Source of the DNA: Nocardia jinanensis
Lineage (GTDB): Bacteria > Actinomycetota > Actinomycetes > Mycobacteriales > Mycobacteriaceae
Direction of reading: 5' to 3'
Assembly: GCF_014645735.1 (NCBI RefSeq)
Contig: NZ_BMMH01000008.1
Location: 1 to 64,000 of the forward strand
DNA length: 64,000 bases
The number at the start of each line of letters is the position of its first letter. Position 1 is the stretch's first letter. Position numbers and translations under genes: made by a program. Below the pieces are notes generated by a model. It was not told where the DNA came from. It searched no databases and saw only the letters and a program-made list of their open reading frames with translations. Below, piece after piece: positions 1 to 7,708 of the stretch.

Positions 1-2370
1 GATCACCGCGGCCTCCGCCCGATACCGCGCCGCCAACTCAGCCGCGTCCGGCCCCGGATCCTGCCCAGGCGCGGAGGCTCCGGAATCCGACTCATGCCGC
101 GCACCGGCCGATTCGGACTCCGGCGGCACCCGTGAACCAGCGGCAGGATCATCAGCGGTATCAGTATCGGTTTTCGGAGTACCGCCTTCCTCGGCCGCCG
201 GCCTCCCGGACTCGTCGACGGCCGCGGGCGGTTTCGCCACCGAATCCTCGGCCACCTTCGCGGCCACACCGGTCTCGATATCGCCGCTCGACGGCTCCGG
301 TCTCCGCACCGGCGGTGCTCCGGACACATCGGCCGAGACCGGCTTATCCGGATACGCCGACGGCTTTCCGACCGGCTCCGCCCTGTTCGGCGGCGGCTTC
401 GTGTCCTCCGGCGCTTTGGCAGGCATCGTTTCCGCAACATTTCGCGCCGACACCGCCGGTTCGGCCCCCGCCGCGGACGTCTTCACCGCCGCACCGGCGC
501 GCTCCGGGATCACGGCACCGTCGAACTCGGATCGCCGAGGTGCGACCGCACCTTCCGACGACTCCGCGGACTTACCCGCCGCGACCGGCGCATCCTCCCC
601 GTCGGCCGGCAGGCGCGCGGTGGCGATCTCGGGTTTGGGTGCAGCCGAGTTCTCCGGCGTTTCCGCGGGCTTGCCGACCGCGACCAGCGCCTCCTCTCCT
701 CCGGTGGACATGCGCGCAGACCCGCCATCCGGTGACAGCACTGTCCCGCCCACGTCACGTCCACCGGTCGTGTTCGTCTCGGCAGCCATCGAGCCGATCG
801 GCTTGTCCGGCTTCGGTCCAGGACCTTCGGCGAAATGCGCGCGCACACCGGACAGCTCGTCGGCATTCGCACCGACCGCGGCCGCGGACCTGTCCGGCTT
901 GCCGGCCATCGGCTGATCGAGCGATTCGCCCTCGCCCAGCCGCTGAAGCAGACGAGCATGCAATTCCCCGACCGGCTGCGGGCCGAGGTCGCCGACCACC
1001 CGAGCAGGTTCGGAACCAGCGCTCGGCTCCATCGCCTGCGCCAGTCGAGCCCCGGCGTCCACCGAGCGACCATTCGATACCGGCACGGATCCGGCGTACG
1101 GCGCCAGTGCGTCCGATTTCGCGGCACTGACGTTGTCGGGCGGCACGATATTCTTCGGCTGCCAGTCGACGGAGTTGTTCTGCCGGGTTGTGGGATCCCG
1201 CAGCAGCGCCGACAGCAGTTCGTTGAGCTTCTGCTGTTGGCTCTTGGGTTGGGTGTTCGCATCCACAGCCGGGAGCGGACCATATGCGTCGAGCGCCTCA
1301 CTGAGGGGCCGGCCGACACTGCCTGCCGGGTCACCGGATTCCGGACGGCTCGGTGTCACCCCACCATGAATGTCACCGGACTCGGGGACGGAACCATGAG
1401 ACACCGCAGGTGGGGCCGCCGCGCGCAGACTCGCCACACTGTGACCCGCCGCCCCGAGAAACCCGCCGGCCACCGCGGGCAGCAGAGATTCGGTGAAACC
1501 CTCGACCGTGAATTTCTCCCCCGACAGCCCTATCGCCACTCCGGTCCCGAAAAGCCCGCCGACCAGACCACCGGCCCCACCGGTGAGCAACGCGCCACCG
1601 AGCTGGATCATCACCCGCTGTCCCGTAGTGGTGGCGAGTTCCGCACGCGCGAGAGTGGCCGGGGTCACCCAGCGGTCACCCACCCATTTACCCGCCACCG
1701 CACCCGCCGCACCACCGGCGCCGCCCGCGATCGCCGCGATCCGGGCTTCCTTCCAGTTCACCTCATCGCGCTGATCATGGGTGACCTGCTTCCACTGCAC
1801 GGCCAGGTTGATGCCACCGCCCTGCACGGCACCGATAGCCGCCGCCTTACCGGCCAGGACGAAGGTTCCACGCTGCGCGGCCGCCCGCGCGCTCATACCG
1901 GCGAAGTACTCCAACAACTTGCGTGAGGCGATCCCCAATGCCGTCCGGGTCCGCATCGTGGCGACATAGGCCTCGATCGCGCCACCTGCCCCGAACATGA
2001 TCGCGGCATGCAGCAGCGTCCACGCCAAGATCACCGCGAACCCGATCACGGTCCACTTCTGCACCTCGAAGGCATTCGCACCGTCATAGAGCTGCTCGGC
2101 TTGACTATCGAAATGATCGGCCTGGGCACGGAACTTCTCCGCCAGCCCCCGATACTGTCCCTCCAGCCGATCGCCGGACTCACCCCTGATCGCAGAATGC
2201 CGGCGGTCGGCCTTGGCGTCGAAGTACTCCGCCAACACACGGCACCGCTCGGCCGTATCCGACAGATGATCCGCCTCGCGACGCATGGCATCTTCTCGGG
2301 CTTCGGGGAAGTGCCCGGCGACAACCTCTAGTACGGAAGGCGGTAGCCACGGCGGCAACTGCAGTGACAA
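1..2370 (-). CDS. CpnT-like WXG100-type secreted protein, 3' end off window
   Basis: One minus-strand frame stays open from 2370 to the window edge (790 codons visible). The TTG start gives MSLQLPPW and overlaps the upstream gene by 43 bases. The first ~100 residues look like the WXG100-like N-terminal domain of CpnT-type proteins: a Pro/Trp-rich start, then AREDAMRREADHLSDTAE and a helical stretch. A hydrophobic segment follows (WTVIGFAVILAWTLLHAAI), then a Gly/Ala-rich membrane-like region (AGGAGGAAGAVAG). From about residue 330 on it is a long Pro/Ser/Asp/Glu-rich linker. In this family such linkers precede a C-terminal toxin or enzyme domain, which here would lie outside the window. Secretion by a type VII system is inferred from the family. 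No Esx or Ecc gene is visible nearby. The frame is well supported; the start codon is less certain. Confidence 0.75.
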   Translation of the reverse strand, partial: MSLQLPPWLPPSVLEVVAGHFPEAREDAMRREADHLSDTAERCRVLAEYFDAKADRRHSAIRGESGDRLEGQYRGLAEKFRAQADHFDSQAEQLYDGANAFEVQKWTVIGFAVILAWTLLHAAIMFGAGGAIEAYVATMRTRTALGIASRKLLEYFAGMSARAAAQRGTFVLAGKAAAIGAVQGGGINLAVQWKQVTHDQRDEVNWKEARIAAIAGGAGGAAGAVAGKWVGDRWVTPATLARAELATTTGQRVMIQLGGALLTGGAGGLVGGLFGTGVAIGLSGEKFTVEGFTESLLPAVAGGFLGAAGHSVASLRAAAPPAVSHGSVPESGDIHGGVTPSRPESGDPAGSVGRPLSEALDAYGPLPAVDANTQPKSQQQKLNELLSALLRDPTTRQNNSVDWQPKNIVPPDNVSAAKSDALAPYAGSVPVSNGRSVDAGARLAQAMEPSAGSEPARVVGDLGPQPVGELHARLLQRLGEGESLDQPMAGKPDRSAAAVGANADELSGVRAHFAEGPGPKPDKPIGSMAAETNTTGGRDVGGTVLSPDGGSARMSTGGEEALVAVGKPAETPENSAAPKPEIATARLPADGEDAPVAAGKSAESSEGAVAPRRSEFDGAVIPERAGAAVKTSAAGAEPAVSARNVAETMPAKAPEDTKPPPNRAEPVGKPSAYPDKPVSADVSGAPPVRRPEPSSGDIETGVAAKVAEDSVAKPPAAVDESGRPAAEEGGTPKTDTDTADDPAAGSRVPPESESAGARHESDSGASAPGQDPGPDAAELAARYRAEAAVI

Positions 2371-2714
2371 ACTTCACCCCTGCCCGTCAACCCCGTTCCG
2401 GTAAGCGACCCGGACTTCGAGACCTCGAACGAATCGATACCTACCCGCGCTGGGCAGATCTCGGCATCGGGAAGGCGTTGCTCTCTCCGGCGTTCGGCCT
2501 CGTGGAGGAACGGCGCTCTCAGCTCCGCCGCCGTCCGCGCAACTTCGTCTTCGTCGGCAATCCGGTCCAGTTCCTCCGCGAAGGCGTTCATCTCGCCAGA
2601 ATCGAGCCACAGTGGCCGAGTCACCCGCTCGCCCTTTCCGCGCAGCAGCCAATTCCGATCAGTGTGCGCGAGGTTGCGCACCAGTGCATCCCAAACCCTT
2701 CCTGCTATTGGCAA
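2328..2714 (-). CDS. hypothetical protein, 128 aa
   Basis: TTG start (MPIAGRVWDALVRNLAH). The middle is acidic and helical (MNAFAEELDRIADEDEVART) and the C-terminus is basic and Cys-containing (CHCSCRRGYRLPY). I do not recognise the family. The stop overlaps the start region of the CpnT-like gene in the same direction, so the two are probably co-transcribed. Small genes in this position are often partners or immunity proteins of polymorphic toxins, but a cognate antitoxin would more usually lie downstream, outside the window. Codon use is plausible but the frame is not proven; a later start at MNAFAEEL is possible. Confidence 0.45.
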   Translation of the reverse strand: MPIAGRVWDALVRNLAHTDRNWLLRGKGERVTRPLWLDSGEMNAFAEELDRIADEDEVARTAAELRAPFLHEAERRREQRLPDAEICPARVGIDSFEVSKSGSLTGTGLTGRGEVCHCSCRRGYRLPY

Positions 2715-3165
2715 GAGGGCGCGGACACTGCGCGGCTATGCTCCGGCCTCTGTACGCCGACGTACCGTTCATCGACGCCGGCACATCATCGGCAGGTGGA
2801 GAAACACGAACGCTTATGCGAACAGAGTGAGCACCGTGACCTCTGCTCGTGACAGGTTCGATATGAGTCGGCTCGGCGTCGGTTTGCCCGTGGTCAGTCC
2901 AGCAGGTTGAAATACTCAGGTGAACCGAGCCGGGCTGTCCTTGCCGACCTCAGTCTTTCCACGAGGTCAGCGGGCTATCAGGTGCAAGACGCAGCCGCCG
3001 ACCCGGGTTCGGCACGGCTGGAACAAGGGGTGACCGAAGTCGAAACGATCATTGCCGGGCGCCGCACCTGACCACGGATCCGGTCACAATTCGACCGCTG
3101 CGACCGGCGCGTGCTTTCGCGTCGCCCCCGATGAGCCGGGGAGACGCGCGGCCGCATTCGCGACG
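2715..3165. other. 451-bp stretch without a convincing gene
   Basis: Short open frames exist on both strands, but none has a good ribosome binding site or recognisable protein sequence. It probably holds the promoter of the 2714-to-left transcript and the 3' region of the small membrane-protein gene. Confidence 0.4.
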
Positions 3166-3345
3166 TCAGTACGGGTAGTCCCGGAACGTCATGACGCCGC
3201 CGACCAGGACGGCCACCACTGTGAGGATGTAGACCGTGACACGGAACCACATCGGCCCGACGTAGCTGACCGCCAGCGATGCACCGAGCGCGGCGAGAAT
3301 CATCACCACCCCGTAGAAGGGTGTGCGCTGCTCCCTGTCAACCAT
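3166..3345 (-). CDS. small two-helix membrane protein, 59 aa
   Basis: ATG start preceded by a purine-rich GGAGGACAC. The product begins MVDREQRTPFYGVV and has two predicted membrane segments, roughly residues 10-27 (VVMILAALGASLAVSYVG) and 31-50 (FRVTVYILTVVAVLVGG), with a short charged tail. Many actinomycete small membrane proteins look like this and have no assigned role. The gene is too short for a standard length cut-off, but hydropathy and ribosome binding site support it. It is divergent from the AraC-type regulator at 3482. Confidence 0.6.
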   Translation of the reverse strand: MVDREQRTPFYGVVMILAALGASLAVSYVGPMWFRVTVYILTVVAVLVGGVMTFRDYPY

Positions 3346-3481
3346 TCCCCCAGTGTCCTCCGGCGGCGCCGCGGGTGGCAATCCCGGATCGGTGCAGGCC
3401 GGTGCGTTTATTCCGTCCTCCTGCGGCCACCGCAGGCACGAATATGCGGATTGCCGGGTCCCAGCGCGGCCTAGTATCCGA

Positions 3482-4195
3482 ATGGTGGGACTGCTGTTCG
3501 AGACGCGCGGATCCGATTCACCGTGGGTCGAATCCGTGTGGACGTGCCGCAGCGAGCACGTCTCGGAGATGACTTCGGTCGCGTCCGAGACCTGGGGGCT
3601 GGTGTTCTGGGAGCAGGAGGGGCGACCATACGCGGCGATCACCGGTCCGGAGAGCCGCACCGGCAGCGCGCCGGTGCCCGAGGGTGCCGGTTTCGTCGGT
3701 ATCCAGTTCGCGGTCGGGACATCGCTGCGTGCGACGGCGATGGCGGCTCTGGTGGACGGCGGGATCGTGCTACCCGATGTGACCGGCCGAAGTTTCTGGC
3801 TCGATGGTGCCCAGCGGGAGACACCGCGGCCCGACGATGCCGAGGCGCTCGTCGAGCGGCTCGTCCGTGAGGTAGTCGTGATCCGCGATCCGCTGGTCGC
3901 GACGACGCTGCGAGGGGTGCCGTCAGAGGTGACCGAGCGGACACTCGAGCGCCGTTTCCGGGCGGCGACAGGGCTTACGCGGGGTGCTGTCCGGCAGATC
4001 GGGCGCGCCCGCACCGCCGCGATTCTGCTGACCTCCGGTGAGACACCCGGCGAGGTCGTCGACAAGCTCGGGTACTACGACGAGCCCCATCTCGCCCGTG
4101 CGCTGCGCCGATACGTCGGGCGGACGGCCCAGCAGTTGCGCACCCGGGACGGTGGCGCGATCGCGCTCGATCCCGGTCAGCGCACGACGTCGTAG
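3482..4195 (+). CDS. AraC-family transcriptional regulator, 237 aa
   Basis: ATG start giving MVGLLFETRGSDSPWVESVW. The N-terminal ~130 residues are a sensor-type domain of the kind that binds an unknown ligand. The C-terminal ~90 residues are an AraC-type DNA-binding domain: ERRFRAATGLTRGAVRQIGR forms the first helix-turn-helix, and LGYYDEPHLARALRRYVG the second, where this family usually has LGYxDxxHFxRxFKRxxG. It converges on the DHFR-fold gene and their 3' ends overlap by 19 bases. Regulators of this type often control a neighbouring reductase or transporter, and the divergent or convergent neighbours are the likely targets. Confidence 0.85.
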   Translation: MVGLLFETRGSDSPWVESVWTCRSEHVSEMTSVASETWGLVFWEQEGRPYAAITGPESRTGSAPVPEGAGFVGIQFAVGTSLRATAMAALVDGGIVLPDVTGRSFWLDGAQRETPRPDDAEALVERLVREVVVIRDPLVATTLRGVPSEVTERTLERRFRAATGLTRGAVRQIGRARTAAILLTSGETPGEVVDKLGYYDEPHLARALRRYVGRTAQQLRTRDGGAIALDPGQRTTS

Positions 4196-4752
4196 ACGAG
4201 TTTGGTCACGCCGTTGGAGTAGGTCGCCGAATCACGCACCCGCAGCGTCTGCTTATCACGATCCGCGCGGCTGAACAGGCTCTTGCCCGCGCCCAGCAAC
4301 ACCGGGAACACGAGCAGGTTGTACCGGTCGATCAGGTCGGCGTCCGCCAGGCGGCGGGCCAGCTCGGCACTGCCGTGGATGTAGATCGCGCCGCCCTCGG
4401 TCTGCTTCAGTGTCGCGACATCCTCTTCCGAGCGCAGGATCGTGATCGGACCCCACCCGTCGATCAGAGCGTCGTCGGTCAGGCTCGAAGAAACGACGTA
4501 CTTGGGCAGGTCCTTGTATGCGGCGTGATCGTCGGAATCGCGCCATATCGGGGCGAACACTTCGTAGCTGCGGCGGCCGAACATCAACGCGGTCGTATCG
4601 GCGAGTTCCTCTCCTTTGAGCGAGAACGCCTCGGGCACGAACTCGGTGTCCATCACCCAGCCACCGCTGCGGTGTCCCTCGGCCTGTCCGCCCGGCGAGT
4701 CCACGACGCCGTCCAGCGATACGAAGCCCGTGTAGACGAGTTCGCGTGTCAT
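4177..4752 (-). CDS. dihydrofolate reductase-fold (RibD C-terminal domain) protein
   Basis: ATG start (MTRELVYTGFVSLDGVVDSP) with AGGAGG seven bases upstream. The 191-aa product has the RibD_C/DHFR-like signature: xxxSLDGV near the N-terminus, LMFGRRSYEVFAPIW in the middle, KYVVSS, IYIHGSAELARRL and a conserved VFPVLLGAGKSLF strand near the C-terminus. Members bind NADPH and reduce small molecules; most actinomycete copies have no known substrate. Length is normal for the family. Confidence 0.85.
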   Translation of the reverse strand: MTRELVYTGFVSLDGVVDSPGGQAEGHRSGGWVMDTEFVPEAFSLKGEELADTTALMFGRRSYEVFAPIWRDSDDHAAYKDLPKYVVSSSLTDDALIDGWGPITILRSEEDVATLKQTEGGAIYIHGSAELARRLADADLIDRYNLLVFPVLLGAGKSLFSRADRDKQTLRVRDSATYSNGVTKLVYDVVR

Positions 4753-4865
4753 CAGTTCCTCCTGGGTGTCGGGCACCGGATCATGCCTGTGGTCAGCCTA
4801 GGAACCGCTTCCGGCGCTGTCTTGTACGAAACCGACACGACCCCCTTGGGCACACCGACTCTCGA

Positions 4866-5270
4866 TCAGTCCGGCGGTCCCGGCGTCGTCCGCAGGGCGA
4901 GCACGAGCAGTCCTGCCGGCAGGACCACCGCGAGACCGAGGAACGTGAGCAGTAACGCGGCGGTCCGAGGCGCCAGGTGGCCGACCATGGCGACATGCAC
5001 GAGGAAGTGCGGGACGGCCCAGACCGAATACATGATCAGCGCGGTGCGAGCGAGCCAGGGAATCGTGCGGATCGTGGCCGCGCCCAGGACCACGGCACTG
5101 GCCAGAGTCATGGCGCCGTAGTCACGCATCAGGTGCTCGTTGTAGGCCATACCCATACCGACGACCTCGAGGGCGAAGAAACTCACCGGGAAGAACAGCG
5201 CCCACACACCGACCACGAGCTGGGCCGCGGTGAGGAACCCCAGGCCCGCGCGGAGCCATCCGATCGTCAC
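4866..5270 (-). CDS. four-helix integral membrane protein, 134 aa
   Basis: GTG start inside the stop of the upstream reductase (GTGA overlap). The product (MTIGWLRAGLGFLTAAQLVVGVWALFFP in pieces) has four hydrophobic segments at about residues 7-28, 48-66, 70-90 and 97-125. It resembles the DoxX-like/DUF4345-type membrane proteins found beside NmrA-type reductases. The overlap means it is translationally coupled to the reductase gene at 5267. Function unknown. Confidence 0.7.
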   Translation of the reverse strand: MTIGWLRAGLGFLTAAQLVVGVWALFFPVSFFALEVVGMGMAYNEHLMRDYGAMTLASAVVLGAATIRTIPWLARTALIMYSVWAVPHFLVHVAMVGHLAPRTAALLLTFLGLAVVLPAGLLVLALRTTPGPPD

Positions 5271-6031
5271 CGGCCGTGTTCCCGATCGGCGAGGAATTCC
5301 TCGAAGGTGATCCGCCCGTCCGCATGGTCGGGTGTGAGATGAAGTCCGGCACGGAAATCGCGCATCGCTCTGCCCGGCAGGGGAACAGACAAGATGGGTC
5401 GGCGGCGCCCGACAGCCCGCAGATACGCGCGGCCCAGGTCGGTGGCGGCGCGGATCTGCGGGCCACCCAGGTCCGGTACCCGTTGGCTCGCGGGGCCCTC
5501 CGCGAGCATGACGAGGCGGGGGGCAACCTCGGTCACATCGACCGGCTGGAACGACACCTCGGACGGCATCGCGAGGAACGGCAACAACCGCTGGGCGTCG
5601 CATATCTGGGCGATCAGATCGTGGAATTGCGTGGCCCGCAGGATCGTCCACGGTAGTTCTGATCGCTGGATCAGGTCTTCGCACTCCGCTTTCACGCGGT
5701 AGTAGCCGAGCGCATGGTCGTCGATTCCGACGATCGACAGATACACCAGGTGCGGTCGCCCGGACGCCTGTGCGGCCTGGATCAGGGCACGCGTCGCGGT
5801 CACATCACCGCGACCGTTGGTCGTGGCCAGATGGACGATCACATCGTTACCGGCGACCGCCTCGCCCAGCCCGTTTCCGGTGCTCAGGTCCCCGACCGCC
5901 CAGCGGTGGGCCTGCGGCGCACGTTCGGAACGTGTCAATACCCGCACGTCGTGTCCCGCGTCGAGCAACCGGGGCACCAGTACGCCTCCGAGCCGGCCGG
6001 TGCCGCCGGTGACCAGTATCCGTTTCGTCAT
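5267..6031 (-). CDS. NAD(P)-binding NmrA-like/atypical SDR protein, 254 aa
   Basis: ATG start MTKRILVTGGTGRLGGVLV with GGAGGTACTG just upstream. The Rossmann glycine motif is GGTGRLG (residues 9-15), the typical TGGTGxLG of atypical short-chain dehydrogenases. VIVHLATT and LVYLSIVGID are the following beta strands; YYRVKAECEDLI carries the YxxxK-like pair, and LPWTILRATQFHDLI is typical of the NmrA/SDR_a5 group. It may be a redox sensor or a reductase. It forms an operon with the membrane protein downstream. Confidence 0.85.
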   Translation of the reverse strand: MTKRILVTGGTGRLGGVLVPRLLDAGHDVRVLTRSERAPQAHRWAVGDLSTGNGLGEAVAGNDVIVHLATTNGRGDVTATRALIQAAQASGRPHLVYLSIVGIDDHALGYYRVKAECEDLIQRSELPWTILRATQFHDLIAQICDAQRLLPFLAMPSEVSFQPVDVTEVAPRLVMLAEGPASQRVPDLGGPQIRAATDLGRAYLRAVGRRRPILSVPLPGRAMRDFRAGLHLTPDHADGRITFEEFLADREHGR

Positions 6032-6298
6032 CAGTACCTCCGTCGTGAGGAACGAGTTCGCCTCGCACGACCGGGAACCGGACAGCCTTCCCGAACAGCC
6101 GATCCCGAACTTCGAAGAACCTGAGCTTATCCGGCCGGCGATGATCCGGATGTCGCCGCACGAACTCCGCGACCCGGTGCCGCCCTCCGACGGGTGGCTC
6201 ATCGACACATCCTCCGACGACGCTACCGGCTTCTGCGCCTATCGGGCGTTCACCCACGGTCCCCCTCGTCGGCCCGCGTTCGGGTATCGAAGCATGAA

Positions 6299-6319
6299 CA
6301 TGCGCATGACATGCGCATG
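6299..6319. promoter_or_regulatory. two perfect CATGCGCATG palindromes, probable VapB operator
   Basis: The perfect 10-bp palindrome CATGCGCATG occurs at 6299-6308 and again at 6310-6319, eleven bases centre to centre, ending 12 bases before the antitoxin ATG. Ribbon-helix-helix antitoxins bind tandem palindromic half-sites one helical turn apart, so this is a strong candidate autoregulatory operator. Confidence 0.75.
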
Positions 6320-6331
6320 TAAGCTGAGGCC

Positions 6332-6568
6332 ATGAGCGTAGCTATCCAGATCAAGGACGTCCCCGAGGAGGTCCGTGATGCCATTGCCCGACGAGCCGCC
6401 GCCCGGGGACAGTCCACCCAGACCTACCTCCGTGCCCTGCTGGAACGGGAATTTCGCGCCGAACGCAACAGGCAGCTGATCGAGAGCCTGGTAGGACGAC
6501 GTTCACTGGCCATGGATGCCGACGCCGTTGTCGCGGAGGTCCGCGCCGGCCGTGAGGACGACGAATGA
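6332..6568 (+). CDS. vapB: ribbon-helix-helix antitoxin, FitA/VapB type, 78 aa
   Basis: MSVAIQIKDVPEEVRDAIARRAA is the classic FitA-type ribbon-helix-helix start: a beta strand for DNA contact followed by two helices. AARGQSTQTYLRALLEREF completes the domain by about residue 50; the acidic tail (VRAGREDDE) is the toxin-binding segment. The stop overlaps the toxin start (ATGA), as usual for these pairs. Two perfect palindromes directly upstream are the likely binding sites for the antitoxin or the complex. Confidence 0.88.
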   Translation: MSVAIQIKDVPEEVRDAIARRAAARGQSTQTYLRALLEREFRAERNRQLIESLVGRRSLAMDADAVVAEVRAGREDDE

Positions 6569-6969
6569 TCGTCGTCGATGCCAACGTCATGGTGATGGCG
6601 CTTGCCGGACCCTCCGACCGCGGGGAGGCGGCGCGATCGGCGCTGTTCGCGGACGACGAGTGGGCCGCGCCCGCCCATATGCCCCTGGAGGTCGTGCGCA
6701 CCCTCCACAAGGCCGCGCTGACCAACCAGCTCGCCACCGCCGACGCCGAGGCCGCCTTCCGCGCAATGGCTGCTATGCAGATCACCTATGTCGAGACAGA
6801 TTCGCTTCTGCTGCACACCGTATGGAAGCTGCGCCACAATGTGTCCATTTATGATGCCGCGTATCTCGCGGTCGCCGCCCTGCACGATGCACCGCTGATC
6901 ACTTTCGACTCGCGGCTCGCGAAGGGAGCACTTCAGGTGGTGCCCGAGGTCGACGTCACCGTCCTCTAG
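6565..6969 (+). CDS. vapC: VapC-type PIN-domain ribonuclease toxin, 134 aa
   Basis: MIVVDANVMVMAL places the first metal-binding acid at Asp5, as in PIN domains. Further conserved acids are seen in MPLEVVRTLHKA (Glu) and near the C-terminus in SIYDAAYLAVAALHDAPLITFDSRLAK, which holds the YDAxYLAxA motif and the final Asp. It cleaves RNA in a Mg-dependent way if it acts like its family; targets in related bacteria are tRNAs or rRNA. It is coupled to the antitoxin by a 4-base overlap and followed by a strong hairpin. Confidence 0.88.
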   Translation: MIVVDANVMVMALAGPSDRGEAARSALFADDEWAAPAHMPLEVVRTLHKAALTNQLATADAEAAFRAMAAMQITYVETDSLLLHTVWKLRHNVSIYDAAYLAVAALHDAPLITFDSRLAKGALQVVPEVDVTVL

Positions 6970-6993
6970 GCAGCGTCTCAAAGTGATAGATGG

Positions 6994-7024
6994 TTGGGGA
7001 TCGCCGCTGTGCGGCGATCCCCAA
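6994..7024 (+). terminator. hairpin after the toxin gene
   Basis: Perfect 14-bp stem (TTGGGGATCGCCGC, 6994-7007) with a 3-base loop and its complement at 7011-7024, starting 25 bases after the toxin stop. There is no T-run, as is common for high-GC actinomycete terminators. Confidence 0.65.
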
Positions 7025-7092
7025 CTCATGTGGTGAGAAGAATTGCCTGCGTTGGTGTGTCGATGGCCCGATGCGAGCGAGGTCTCCGGTAA

Positions 7093-7599
7093 ATGGTGAC
7101 CGTCCGGGTGGTCATGGACCTGCAGTGCCCCGCCTGCAAAGCCTTTGAAACGGCCAACGGCAAGGTGCTGGAGAACGCGGTCCGCGACGGTACCGCCGCA
7201 GTCGAATACAGCGTCATCACCTTCCTCGACCGCGCCAGTACCACCGAGTACTCCTCCCGAGCCGGCAACGCAGCGTTCTGCGTCGCGAACTCCGGCGTGG
7301 ACGACTACCAGGCCTGGCTCTCGGATATGTTCGCCGAACAGCCCGAAGAGGGCGGCGACGGCCTGCCCGACAGCGCGTTGATCGATATCGCCGAATCCGC
7401 GGGCTACACCGATTCCGCTGTGGCCCAGTGCATCACCGACCGTCGGTACGACACCTACCTGCGCACGAAGACCGATGAGGTGTTGAACAGCGGCGTGAAC
7501 TCGACCCCGACCGTCACCGTAGACGGCGAGCAGATCACCGACGCCGACACTCTCATGAGCCCGAACGGTCTCGCCGCCGTCATCGACGCCGCGCGCTGA
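7093..7599 (+). CDS. DsbA-family thioredoxin-fold protein lacking an export signal
   Basis: The product is 168 aa with a C-P-A-C active site at residues 12-15 (VMDLQCPACKAFE) and a late cis-Pro region (NSTPTVTVDGEQI), typical of actinomycete DsbA/DSBA-like thioredoxins that work outside the membrane. Family members normally have an N-terminal membrane anchor or lipoprotein signal of 40-60 residues before the first beta strand. Here the ATG sits immediately before that strand and no signal is present upstream in frame. It may be a 5'-truncated copy or a cytoplasmic variant. It follows the toxin terminator hairpin, so it has its own promoter or none. Confidence 0.7.
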   Translation: MVTVRVVMDLQCPACKAFETANGKVLENAVRDGTAAVEYSVITFLDRASTTEYSSRAGNAAFCVANSGVDDYQAWLSDMFAEQPEEGGDGLPDSALIDIAESAGYTDSAVAQCITDRRYDTYLRTKTDEVLNSGVNSTPTVTVDGEQITDADTLMSPNGLAAVIDAAR

Positions 7600-7648
7600 G
7601 CAACCGTCACGAGTAGGCGCGGTCACGCCGGACCGGCCGAATGCTGTG

Positions 7649-7686
7649 TCAGTAGCCGTGTCAGCTCGGCGTCAGGCCCGTATCAG
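7649..7686 (+). promoter_or_regulatory. four direct TCAG repeats, probable SARP-binding site of the ABC operon
   Basis: TCAG occurs at 7649, 7661, 7672 and 7683 (spacing 12, 11, 11), each preceded by GT, GC or TA-type bases (GTGTCAG, GTGTCAG, GCGTCAG, GTATCAG). The last repeat ends 22 bases before the ATG at 7709. SARP regulators bind heptamer direct repeats with 11-bp period just upstream of the -10 region. The same arrangement is found at 12654-12691. Confidence 0.7.
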
Positions 7687-7708
7687 CCGCCCGGCCGACA
7701 GTACTTCC

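Noticed and set aside
132..1926. Long plus-strand open frames opposite the CpnT-like gene
   Set aside because: They are Pro/Arg/Ala-rich and without motifs; the minus-strand frame reads as a protein with a known N-terminal domain, so these are antisense shadows caused by high GC.
2907..3134. Plus-strand TTG frame beginning MKYSGEPSRAVLADLSLSTR
   Set aside because: Reads protein-like for about 50 residues but has no ribosome binding site and no known relatives that I recognise; too weak to list as a gene.
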